Origin: Pollutimonas sp963712655
GTDB lineage: Bacteria; Pseudomonadota; Gammaproteobacteria; Burkholderiales; Burkholderiaceae_B
Length of the DNA: 64,000 nucleotides
Direction of reading: 5' to 3'
Assembly: GCA_963712655.1 (NCBI GenBank)
Contig: CAVQIT010000008.1
Span: forward strand, 310,001 to 374,000
Shown: one piece after another, positions 54,420 to 62,150 of the stretch
Layout of the letters: the number at the start of each line of letters is the position of its first letter
How positions within the stretch are numbered: the stretch's first letter is position 1
Notes under the pieces: model-generated
Told to the model about the DNA's origin: nothing
What the model saw: only the letters and a program-made list of their open reading frames with translations
Databases searched by the model: none
Program-made: the position numbers and the translations under genes

Positions 54420-55151
54420 TTACGCGGCAAGATCGAGTTCTTGCAGCGTGATCTCATTTTTTACATAATCCGTGTACAGGGCGGTGGTGTAGAGCAAGCG
54501 CATTTCAGCGCCAATTTCGCATATCTTCAGGCAACGCTGCTGCAATTCAATGGTATTGGCATGCTCGAGCACGATTTGATAACCGCGTTCGCCGTGAATT
54601 TCGTCAGACACGATATGCAAATCGAAGAATTCGACTTCTTCGTCGGTAAAGCCATATTTTTCGCGCAAGGTTGGCGTTTGCTTGCGGTAAATGGACGGCA
54701 CTTGGGATTCCAGCCCGACCACCAGGCCTGCCACCGCGACGATGGGATCTTCACGCATGGCGACCGAATAGCACCATGCCTGCAACGCGCGGGTTGTCGT
54801 CGACATGTTGTCGGGATTCACCACGCGTTCGCGGCTGGTCCCGCAAGCCTCAGCGAAGCGGATCAGCAAATCCGTGTGGCGGTCTCCACCGATTTCCTCT
54901 TCATACATATTGGCCAGCAGAAAATCCTTCGCTTCTGTATATGAATCAGGCGTGCGGGCATAAACGTAAGCCAGATAATCGGCGAATGGCCCTACATAGT
55001 GATAATGGTTTTCAGCCCACCGGGACAAATGCTGACGGCTTAGCTTGCCGGTTGCCCAGGCGATGCTGAATGGCGATGCGTTCGCGCTTTTGCCTTTGAT
55101 AGCATTTTCCAGCGCGGTACGAAATTCCTCTTGATTCATTAAGTCGGCCAT
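54420..55151 (-). CDS. Heme-oxygenase-like diiron oxidase (HDO; TenA/PqqC fold)
   Basis: 243 residues, annotated in databases usually as TenA/PqqC-like or iron-containing redox enzyme. The six diiron ligands of HDOs (CADD, UndA, SznF, BesC) can all be placed: Glu85 and His92 in YEEEIGGDRH, Glu148 in VGLESQVP, and His179, Asp183, His186 in DLHIVSDEIH. HDOs cleave C-C or C-N bonds, decarboxylate or hydroxylate amino acids and fatty acids. The gene heads a transcript with an ALDH, and nearby ferredoxins and a reductase can supply electrons. Substrate unknown. Confidence 0.85.
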   Translation of the reverse strand: MADLMNQEEFRTALENAIKGKSANASPFSIAWATGKLSRQHLSRWAENHYHYVGPFADYLAYVYARTPDSYTEAKDFLLANMYEEEIGGDRHTDLLIRFAEACGTSRERVVNPDNMSTTTRALQAWCYSVAMREDPIVAVAGLVVGLESQVPSIYRKQTPTLREKYGFTDEEVEFFDLHIVSDEIHGERGYQIVLEHANTIELQQRCLKICEIGAEMRLLYTTALYTDYVKNEITLQELDLAA

Positions 55152-55318
55152 GATCGATCCTTGTTATGGGCACCTGGCGGTGCGGTGAGCCTATGCAGAG
55201 ACAATAAACCTCTGCAGCTTTATTTATGTACATTGTATACTATCTACTTTAAGACAAAGATAATGGTTATCCCGTAGAAACAGTCAAGCATTTTTAGGTG
55301 TTCAGATGATTTCGGTAG
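55152..55318 (-). promoter_or_regulatory. HDO promoter region with GTATAC operator
   Basis: The palindrome TTGTATACTA lies at 55233-55242, about 85 bp before the HDO start. It shares GTATAC with sites before the ferredoxin operon and the permease. No gene is seen. Confidence 0.5.
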
Positions 55319-56773
55319 TTATATTCCAACCGCGATACCATCTTTGCGATGATCCGAAACCCCATGCAGCAAGCCATCGTCATCTTTAATAATGGCCTGG
55401 GCGCCACCAAAGTCGCTACGGCCCGCCAGTTCGCCAGCGCCGCCGCCAGGCGCCTGATACCCCGCGGACCGCAATGCCGCCACCAGAGGAGCCGGCATAC
55501 CGGTTTCCAGCGCCAGCGTGTTTCCAGCCTCGAGCCGCCACCTGGGCGCTTCGATGGCACCTTGTAAACTCTGGTTCACGGCCAGCACACGGGTAAGTAT
55601 TTGCAGTTGGCCCTGCGGTTGCATCAACCCTCCTACAACACCCATGCCCATGTAGAAGCCGCCGTTTTTTGTGCAGGCGCCCGGCACCACGGTATGGTAA
55701 GGTCGCTTTCCCGGCGCAGCTCCATTGATGTGACCGGGCCGCGAGAACCCGAAACCTCGGTTCTGCAGCACAAATCCGGCGCCCGGCACCACTATGCCCG
55801 AGCCGAAACGCTTGAAAATACTGGACATCAAGGTAATGGCAAGCCCATCGCCATCGACAATTACCGTGCACACCGTGTTGCCTGCCGGGTCGGCAACAGT
55901 CTGGCTGGCCTGCTGCATGGCATTGGCGGTTGCGTTGACCAGGCTGACAACACATTCGGGGCTGGCCGCGTCAAATCCTTTTTCTTCGAGTTCTTGCAAT
56001 GCATACAGAACCGCAACGCCGTGAGTATTAGGCGGACACTGGTGGACCCGGACACCACAGAACTCTACGGAGACATCCGGGCAGTAATTGCCACGATGCC
56101 GTTCGAAATCGAGACTGTCCAGCGCCCCGCCCAGTTTTTTCACCGCTTGTGCGGCGGCGCGGGGAACAGACCCTGAATAAAAACCCTGGCAGCCATCGTT
56201 TGCAATAACCTCCAATGTAGCGGCCAGCGCGGGATTGGAGAACCGCTCGTTCGCGGCAGGCGCATGTCCGGCTTGATAGAGTTGCGCGCAGTGAGGGTCG
56301 CTATGCAAGACACTGTCGAATATGGCCCATTCGCGCGCGGCGACCGGGCCCACCGGAAAACCCGAGCGCGCCAGATGAATGGCCTCGGTGAATAATAAGC
56401 GCCAGTCCAGCCGCCCATAGCGCCTATGCAGGTCGTGCCACCCCCGTACGACGCCGGGCGTGGTCACGGAAAGAGGATGGCGTTCGGGTATTTTTTTATC
56501 TGGCAACCGGGCTATGTCTTCGGGCGATAGCCCGAGGGGCGCCCTGCCTGTCCCGTTATAACTTTCAACGCCGCCGCCGGGACGGACAATCATGGCCAGC
56601 AAATCCCCGCCTATTCCGGTTGCCATGGGTTCGACCACGCCCAACACCGCATCGGCGGCAATCGCCGCATCGATCGCGCTTCCCCCCTGCTCCAGCATGC
56701 GCCTGGCTACGCCCGCCGCGAAAGGATTTCCTGTCGCAATCATGCTTTTCCGGCCAACCGCATGCTTATTCAT
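55319..56773 (-). CDS. Gamma-glutamyltransferase-family hydrolase
   Basis: 484 residues with the Ntn-hydrolase layout. The large-subunit part has GGSAIDAAIAADAVLGVVEPMATGIGGDLLAMI, and the small-subunit start with nucleophile Thr is in DPAGNTVCTVIVDGDG. The later GGSGG-type oxyanion region is MGMGVVGGLMQPQGQLQI. No signal peptide, so it is cytosolic, unlike E. coli GGT. It may cleave a gamma-glutamyl or other N-acyl compound. It starts 19 bp after the permease stop, suggesting action on the imported compound. Confidence 0.88.
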   Translation of the reverse strand: MNKHAVGRKSMIATGNPFAAGVARRMLEQGGSAIDAAIAADAVLGVVEPMATGIGGDLLAMIVRPGGGVESYNGTGRAPLGLSPEDIARLPDKKIPERHPLSVTTPGVVRGWHDLHRRYGRLDWRLLFTEAIHLARSGFPVGPVAAREWAIFDSVLHSDPHCAQLYQAGHAPAANERFSNPALAATLEVIANDGCQGFYSGSVPRAAAQAVKKLGGALDSLDFERHRGNYCPDVSVEFCGVRVHQCPPNTHGVAVLYALQELEEKGFDAASPECVVSLVNATANAMQQASQTVADPAGNTVCTVIVDGDGLAITLMSSIFKRFGSGIVVPGAGFVLQNRGFGFSRPGHINGAAPGKRPYHTVVPGACTKNGGFYMGMGVVGGLMQPQGQLQILTRVLAVNQSLQGAIEAPRWRLEAGNTLALETGMPAPLVAALRSAGYQAPGGGAGELAGRSDFGGAQAIIKDDDGLLHGVSDHRKDGIAVGI

Positions 56774-56791
56774 TCCATAAACCTTTGCGTA

Positions 56792-58324
56792 TCAAAATAG
56801 CAATACCGCGCAAATGGTAGAGACGAATAGCGCGAGCAGGACAGGCGGCATCAAGGCTCTGACCAGATCCAGGACATTGACGCGGGCAAAGCCCGCCACG
56901 GCAATCAGCGAGGACCAGGCGATCAACGTGCCGCCGCCAGTCCATACCGCGCCCATTTGCCCAACCGCCGCCAATGTTGCCGCATCGATTCCCACCACGG
57001 GACCAAGCGCGCCGGATAATGTTCCGGTCAAAGGCAGCCCGGCAAAGCCGGATCCGTCTATCCCTGAAATCATACCTACGATCAATACGCCGAACGCAAC
57101 CATGAAATGATTGTTCGGGATCAAATGCTGTCCAGCAGAAATAAGCTCGAACAGCAGTCCCGGCGTTTGCGCCTGGGGCGTGCCGAGAATCTGGGCAGCG
57201 ACTTCGTTAGCCCCCAGAAAGAAGAACCCGGCGATAGGCAGCACCGACCCCATCGCTTTGAACGCAAAAACAAACCCGTCGGTCAAGTGGTCGGGACAGC
57301 TATCCAGCATTTTGCGCGGCCCATCGGAAGCCAGGGTGGCAAGCATCATCAGCACGAAAGCCACGCCGCCCACCAACCCGGCCGCATCACCGCCGCGCAA
57401 GGTCGGCAAACCGGGGATCAGCCCGGGCAGCACCATAATGAAAATCACGCCCAGAAATGCAATGGGAGTCACGATGGCAAACACTTTCGACCATTTGATC
57501 CGTTTCTTTTCGGCTTCTGTCGTTGGCACAGCGGCGACGTCGCCTATGAATGCCTTCTGCGCCGTGCCCCGGGCGATCTCGGCTTTGTCGAAACTGCCCG
57601 AAGCTTCCACATCGGCCAGCCGGCCATCTTGCGCGCGGGCCTGCCATGCATCCAGCAAGGCCGAACTTGCCGGCTTGAAATGCTTGCGCGCCGTAAAGTA
57701 GGTGGCTGTCAGCGCCACCACGCCTGTTATCAAGGACAGCACCAGTGCGCGGTCAGCCACCGCCGCCACGCTTACCGCCGTGCCCGCCGCCTTTGCGCTG
57801 ATGCCCGGCGCAACGCCGATCACATAATCGGAAGATAGCGCCATGCCTTGTCCGGCAATAGCTATCGCCATGGCCCCCACCAAAGGCGGTAAACCCGCTG
57901 CTATTGCGGCGGGAAGCAATATGGCCGAAACCAGCGGCACAGCCGGGGTAGGCCAGAAAAACAAGGAGATGGCATACGTACAGATAGCAATAACCCAGAA
58001 CGATGTGTGCCCGCCGGTCATGATTTTCCTGAAAGGAGCCACCATCCGGATGTCGGCCTCGATGCTCTTTAACGCATTGAGCAAGGCTGTCATGAATGTA
58101 ATGACCAGGAAAATATTGAACAGCTCTTTCGCGGCAACAAAGCTTGCCGAGAAAATGCCGATCAGGCCACTGACTGGATTGCCGGTAATGGCGAAAACCA
58201 CCAGGAAAGTTCCTATTACCGAAGGCACTACCACGTTCGCGCGCATGACCATCGTGATGATAATCACCAACACGCTCAATAAATACACCCAATGCGCCGC
58301 GTTGAGTACAACATCCGTCTGCAT
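56792..58324 (-). CDS. Ion-transporter-superfamily permease (GntP/CitMHS-like)
   Basis: 510 residues from MQTDVVLNAA (AAGGGG six bases before the ATG). About 12 membrane helices in two repeats with a soluble loop near residues 225-285. Conserved-looking parts are FFWPTPAVPLVSAILLPAAIAAG and GMISGIDGSGFAGLPLTGTL. The pattern resembles GntP, DcuC and CitM relatives that import organic acids; the exact family is not certain. It heads the permease-GGT transcript. Confidence 0.82.
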   Translation of the reverse strand: MQTDVVLNAAHWVYLLSVLVIIITMVMRANVVVPSVIGTFLVVFAITGNPVSGLIGIFSASFVAAKELFNIFLVITFMTALLNALKSIEADIRMVAPFRKIMTGGHTSFWVIAICTYAISLFFWPTPAVPLVSAILLPAAIAAGLPPLVGAMAIAIAGQGMALSSDYVIGVAPGISAKAAGTAVSVAAVADRALVLSLITGVVALTATYFTARKHFKPASSALLDAWQARAQDGRLADVEASGSFDKAEIARGTAQKAFIGDVAAVPTTEAEKKRIKWSKVFAIVTPIAFLGVIFIMVLPGLIPGLPTLRGGDAAGLVGGVAFVLMMLATLASDGPRKMLDSCPDHLTDGFVFAFKAMGSVLPIAGFFFLGANEVAAQILGTPQAQTPGLLFELISAGQHLIPNNHFMVAFGVLIVGMISGIDGSGFAGLPLTGTLSGALGPVVGIDAATLAAVGQMGAVWTGGGTLIAWSSLIAVAGFARVNVLDLVRALMPPVLLALFVSTICAVLLF

Positions 58325-58572
58325 TCCCATCCCCTTGATTCTGCGTCGGTCCCGCCAAAACGGTATACTATATTGCAAATGCCGCAATGAGAACTGCTAA
58401 AACACGGTTCTAGGGAATACCATGATAAATATTGGAGTTTTATAGTAGGAAATTGGATAAATCTCATCCAAATTCTGGCAAATCCAGTTATTTCTAATTT
58501 GCGTGCCCGAGCCGTCACCTGAAAAATAGAATACAGTATCCAATTATTCTGGATTATCGGCATCTATACTCT
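58325..58572. promoter_or_regulatory. Divergent region with two predicted operators
   Basis: GGTATACTAT at 58362-58371 lies before the permease, and ATACAGTAT at 58531-58539 lies before the TauE/SafE gene. Both share GTAT/ATAC half-sites with those upstream of the ferredoxin and HDO genes and may bind the GntR protein encoded at 59360. Confidence 0.5.
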
Positions 58573-59307
58573 ATGCAGCAATTTATCTCTTTCCCTGACA
58601 TTCCGGCCTATGCCGGCATGGCATTGTTGATCAGTTTTGCCGCGCTTATGCAGGGTATAGGAGGAGTAGGGTTTGCAATGTTCGCCGCTCCTATTGCGGC
58701 AATATTTTTTCCCCAGTTGGTCCCGGGCCCGCTGTTGACACTGGGCGGTTCCGTGGCACTACTCACCGCGCTTCGGGAACGCCACGCCATCAACTGGCCG
58801 TTTGTGGCCGCGGCGTTGGCCGGGCGAGCCGCCGGTACCCTTGTTGCGGTGTTTGTTTTAGCGCAGATGGCGCAACCTTCTTTGAATTTATTATTCGCCA
58901 CGCTGATTCTCGTTGCGGTCGGCTTGAGCGCGATAGGCCTGCGCATAGCGACATCCACAAGCAATATCGGTGTCGCCGGTATGGTGTCCGGCATCATGGG
59001 TACATTAACCTCGGTCGGCGCGCCGCCCCTGGCAATAGCCCTGCAGCATATACCGGTGTCCAATCTGCGGGCCACACTAGGCATAACACTATTTTGCGGA
59101 GCAGCGTTCTCGCTGACGATGCTATCGTGCACCGGCCATTACACGGCACAGCAGTTTTTCCTGAGCATTGCCCTGTTCCCATTCATGCTTTTAGGATTTG
59201 CCGTATCCGGCCGGATTCACAAAAAAGTCAGCCCAGTCGCCGTACGCCGATTGTTGTTGATGTTTTGCGCAATCAGTGCAATCGGCCTGATACTCAAAAC
59301 CATCTGA
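58573..59307 (+). CDS. TauE/SafE family exporter
   Basis: 244 residues with about eight membrane helices. GIGGVGFAMFAAPIAAIFFPQLVPGPLL matches the first half-repeat and VSGIMGTLTSVGAPPLAIALQ the second. The family moves sulfite, sulfoacetate and other small organic acids out of or into the cell. Position beside the regulator and permease suggests export of a toxic product of the pathway. Confidence 0.88.
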   Translation: MQQFISFPDIPAYAGMALLISFAALMQGIGGVGFAMFAAPIAAIFFPQLVPGPLLTLGGSVALLTALRERHAINWPFVAAALAGRAAGTLVAVFVLAQMAQPSLNLLFATLILVAVGLSAIGLRIATSTSNIGVAGMVSGIMGTLTSVGAPPLAIALQHIPVSNLRATLGITLFCGAAFSLTMLSCTGHYTAQQFFLSIALFPFMLLGFAVSGRIHKKVSPVAVRRLLLMFCAISAIGLILKTI

Positions 59308-59359
59308 TGCCGGCTCGCTGTCAAGGCCGAATTCGAAAATACAGACAAAGGATCATATA

Positions 59360-60094
59360 ATGGAGGCACCTTCCCTTACTTTTATGCTCGGCTCGATGAA
59401 CCTGCCATCCTCTAGTGCCGCATCGCCTGCCGACACCGCCGCACTCAAAATCGGAAATCAGCATTCTCCTTTGTTTGCGGTAATCCGCGACAAACTGCGC
59501 GAGCGAATTCTAAGCGGCGAATTCCAGCCTGGCGACCGCCTGATCGAGGGAAAATTGTCGGTTGAGATGGCCGTTTCCCGCATACCAGTCCGGGAAGCAT
59601 TGCGTGCGCTGGCATCCGAAGGGCTGGTTACCATCGAACCCAGGCGCGGCGCCTCCGTATCGATACTCTCCGACGACATTGCCTACGACATGGTCGAAGT
59701 GCGCGCCACCCTTGAAGGCCTGAACGCCAAACTGGCGGCGCAACGGCGCAACGAAAAAACCGTCGAGCACCTGCAGAATATTCTTTCCGAAGGCTCCCGG
59801 GCCATAGATAACAACAACATCGAAAAAATATTTTCCCTCAACGCCCAGTTCCACGAAACGCTTGCCATCATTGCCGGCAATGTAGTCCTGACAGAGCTCA
59901 TGCGATCCTTGCGCGATCGCACCGCCCTGCTGTTTGCTCCCAGCAATATGCACCGGGTCAAGCAAAATTGGGACGAGCACGTGCAAATCCTGAACGCGGT
60001 CATCGCCGGCAACGGCGACCTTGCCAGCCTGCTTGCCACCCAGCATGTGCATAACGCCGCAAAGGCCTATACAGATGCAAGACGTGCTCTGTAA
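59360..60094 (+). CDS. GntR-family (FadR/FCD) transcriptional regulator
   Basis: 244 residues from the ATG behind AAAGGA. After a short leader comes the winged helix (about 33-100): LFAVIRDKLRERILSGEFQPGDRLIEGKLSVEMAVSRIPVREALRALASEGLV, then an all-helical FCD ligand domain with the metal-site residues in FHETLAIIAGN and HVQILNAVIAGN. It follows TauE by 52 bp and likely controls the HDO module through the GTATAC palindromes. Confidence 0.92.
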   Translation: MEAPSLTFMLGSMNLPSSSAASPADTAALKIGNQHSPLFAVIRDKLRERILSGEFQPGDRLIEGKLSVEMAVSRIPVREALRALASEGLVTIEPRRGASVSILSDDIAYDMVEVRATLEGLNAKLAAQRRNEKTVEHLQNILSEGSRAIDNNNIEKIFSLNAQFHETLAIIAGNVVLTELMRSLRDRTALLFAPSNMHRVKQNWDEHVQILNAVIAGNGDLASLLATQHVHNAAKAYTDARRAL

Positions 60095-60121
60095 GAACTG
60101 CGTTTATAGATTTACGTAGGG

Positions 60122-60661
60122 CTAATATTGGTACGTATACGTCAGTTGCAGCACATCCAGGCCCGGATTGGGGGTCTTGATGTTGGCATTCGAAAAATGC
60201 GAGTAGCGCACGCCGATGCGGCTGGAATCCGATACATACATCCCCGCCCCGATGTGGCTGCCGAATTGAAGCGCCGTGCTGATCTCCTCGCTTGCCACAC
60301 GAGTCCGCGTGAATACCGTCGGTCCCACCCCCGCCTCCAGGTAAAAGCGCTCGTTCATGGTCCAGCGCAAGATAGGGATGGCATTGAACTGCCATGCATT
60401 TGGAGAACGCGACCCATTCGCTCTCCAGTAGGCCGCGCCAAACTCCCCCACCAGATCCAAATGCCCCTTGTTGCCTGAGAATTGATAACGCCAAAACGAA
60501 GGCGATTCCCAGGCAAGCTCGATACGCTGGTAATGCTCGCCGGCGCCGGCGCGCAAGCTGATACCGCCAAGGGAAAACGCCGGGGCAGCATAGAACAACA
60601 CTGCGGCGCTCGCGATAAAAGTCGATACGGTCCTGGACGATAAGCGAGAAATACTAGTCAT
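60122..60661 (-). CDS. PagL-like lipid A 3-O-deacylase
   Basis: About 179 residues from MTSISRLSSR, with a signal peptide ending near YAAPAFS. An outer-membrane beta-barrel ending in aromatic YTYQY. The PagL active site is visible as RYSHFSNANIKTPNPGLD: catalytic His and Ser in H-x-S, and the third position, usually Glu, is Asp. PagL removes the 3-linked acyl chain of lipid A. Single gene, convergent with the GntR gene. Confidence 0.85.
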   Translation of the reverse strand: MTSISRLSSRTVSTFIASAAVLFYAAPAFSLGGISLRAGAGEHYQRIELAWESPSFWRYQFSGNKGHLDLVGEFGAAYWRANGSRSPNAWQFNAIPILRWTMNERFYLEAGVGPTVFTRTRVASEEISTALQFGSHIGAGMYVSDSSRIGVRYSHFSNANIKTPNPGLDVLQLTYTYQY

Positions 60662-60909
60662 ACGGCGCTCCTTGGCATCTTGATTTGATTGCTTTGGTGA
60701 GCGCCAGCCGGAACACGCAATATCGTCCGGCATAGCGACCCACGGCTGCGATGCTCTAGCAATTCCGGTGCCCGATCTTCAGGGTCTTAAGACATATATG
60801 GCGAAATGGGCAAAAGCCATCAACGATGCCGGAATTCGTATCGACTACATAAACAAGCCGCGCGGCGCGAAGTTATCGGCGCTTGGCGCGAACAAACCTG
60901 ACGCAATGC
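60662..60909. other. Gap without a supported gene
   Basis: A plus-strand frame at 60768 (KTYMAKWAKAINDAGIRIDY) looks protein-like for about 45 codons but then runs antisense into the histidine kinase and matches nothing recognised. It could be a remnant. Confidence 0.3.
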
Positions 60910-62106
60910 CTATGATGCGCCCAAATCGGCACTGGGCAGATGAATCGCAACGGTTGTGCCGCCGTTCAATTCGCTTTCTATCGTTACAAAACCGCCGGCC
61001 TGCCTGGCCAAGGCATAGACCTGGCTCAGGCCGAAACCTGATCCTTTCCTGTTTTTCTTGGTTGTAAAGAAAGGTTCGAAAACCTCGTCGATGATATCCG
61101 GCGCAATGCCCGCGCCGGTATCGGCAACGGACACGCTGACATAATCCCCGGCGCGCGCCCCGACCGCCGCGGCCATATCGTCATCCACCTTGCAGGCAGA
61201 CGTCGATATTGTCAGCACCCCGCCCAGCGGCATCGCTTCACCGGCGTTGTGCACAAGATTGACGATCGCCGTTATCAATTGCCGCGAATCGGCCCGGCAA
61301 AACCACAGCTGTTGCGCCGGGACGACCGCGATGGATATCGCTTCCCCGGCCGCGAGATCCAGGAGCCCTCTCGATGAAGAGATGAGCTCATCGACGCATA
61401 TTGCCTTGACGTCAGGGCCTTGCGGCTGCGAGAACGCCGCAAGGTGCTGGGTCAATGTGGCGCCGCGCGCCAGGCTTTGATTCAGGGTGGAAAAAAGCCG
61501 GTCTACCTTTGCATCGCCGGCTACCCGCTCCCTGAGTATTTCAAGGCTGCCGCCGAATATCATCAACAGATTATTGAAATCATGCGCCACCTCCTTGGAC
61601 AGCCGTCCTATAGCCTCCATTTTTTTTGTCTGGCGCCGCGTCTCGTCAAACAGGCGCTCGCCGGTTACATCCGTAACCACGCCGGCGATACCTGCGGGCC
61701 TCCCATCCTGGGAATACGTATGCCCCTTGAAGCGGACCCAGCGCAGTTCATTATTGTCCGCACGCCGTATCCGTTTTTCGAATTCAATGACTCCACGCTG
61801 CGCGGCTTGGGCGAACTGCAGGTCGACCGAGGCGCGATCCTCGGCCAGGAAGCGAGCCGACATTTCTTGCGGCCGCCACCCCGGCAGCGGCGGTGCGCAG
61901 CCGAAGATTTCGTCGCAGCAGGCAAAGCACTGTATAAGGCCGGTCGAAAGGTTGAAATCCCAGCATCCGACGCCGCCCGCTCGCAAAGCCTGCCGGATAG
62001 CGCCATTGTCACGGCTCGGTTCAACCACGCCCTCTTGCCCGGCGGTTTCCGCAAGTGCCGGCTGCCTGGGGCTGCCATGAGAATCCTGTGGCTTGTGATT
62101 AATCAA
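60910..62106 (-). CDS. PAS-domain sensor histidine kinase
   Basis: 398 residues: a PAS/PAC domain (about 35-155, with GCWDFNLSTG and VRFKGHTYSQDGRPAGIAGVVTDVTGE), then a HisKA_4-type helix pair with phospho-accepting His in KEVAHDFNNLLMIFGG, and an ATPase domain with NLVHNAGEAM (N box), ADTGAGI (G1) and GSGFGLSQVYALARQ (G2). No membrane helix and no receiver. It follows the hybrid kinase by 44 bp in the same direction, so both may be co-transcribed. Confidence 0.9.
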   Translation of the reverse strand: MINHKPQDSHGSPRQPALAETAGQEGVVEPSRDNGAIRQALRAGGVGCWDFNLSTGLIQCFACCDEIFGCAPPLPGWRPQEMSARFLAEDRASVDLQFAQAAQRGVIEFEKRIRRADNNELRWVRFKGHTYSQDGRPAGIAGVVTDVTGERLFDETRRQTKKMEAIGRLSKEVAHDFNNLLMIFGGSLEILRERVAGDAKVDRLFSTLNQSLARGATLTQHLAAFSQPQGPDVKAICVDELISSSRGLLDLAAGEAISIAVVPAQQLWFCRADSRQLITAIVNLVHNAGEAMPLGGVLTISTSACKVDDDMAAAVGARAGDYVSVSVADTGAGIAPDIIDEVFEPFFTTKKNRKGSGFGLSQVYALARQAGGFVTIESELNGGTTVAIHLPSADLGAS

Positions 62107-62150
62107 AGAAGATATCGCTCCAGGGATGTGGCCGGTTCAAAAAAACACAG

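Noticed and set aside
60768..60905. Protein-like frame between the PagL and histidine kinase genes
   Set aside because: Too short, no ribosome site, no recognised family, and its extension is antisense to the kinase.
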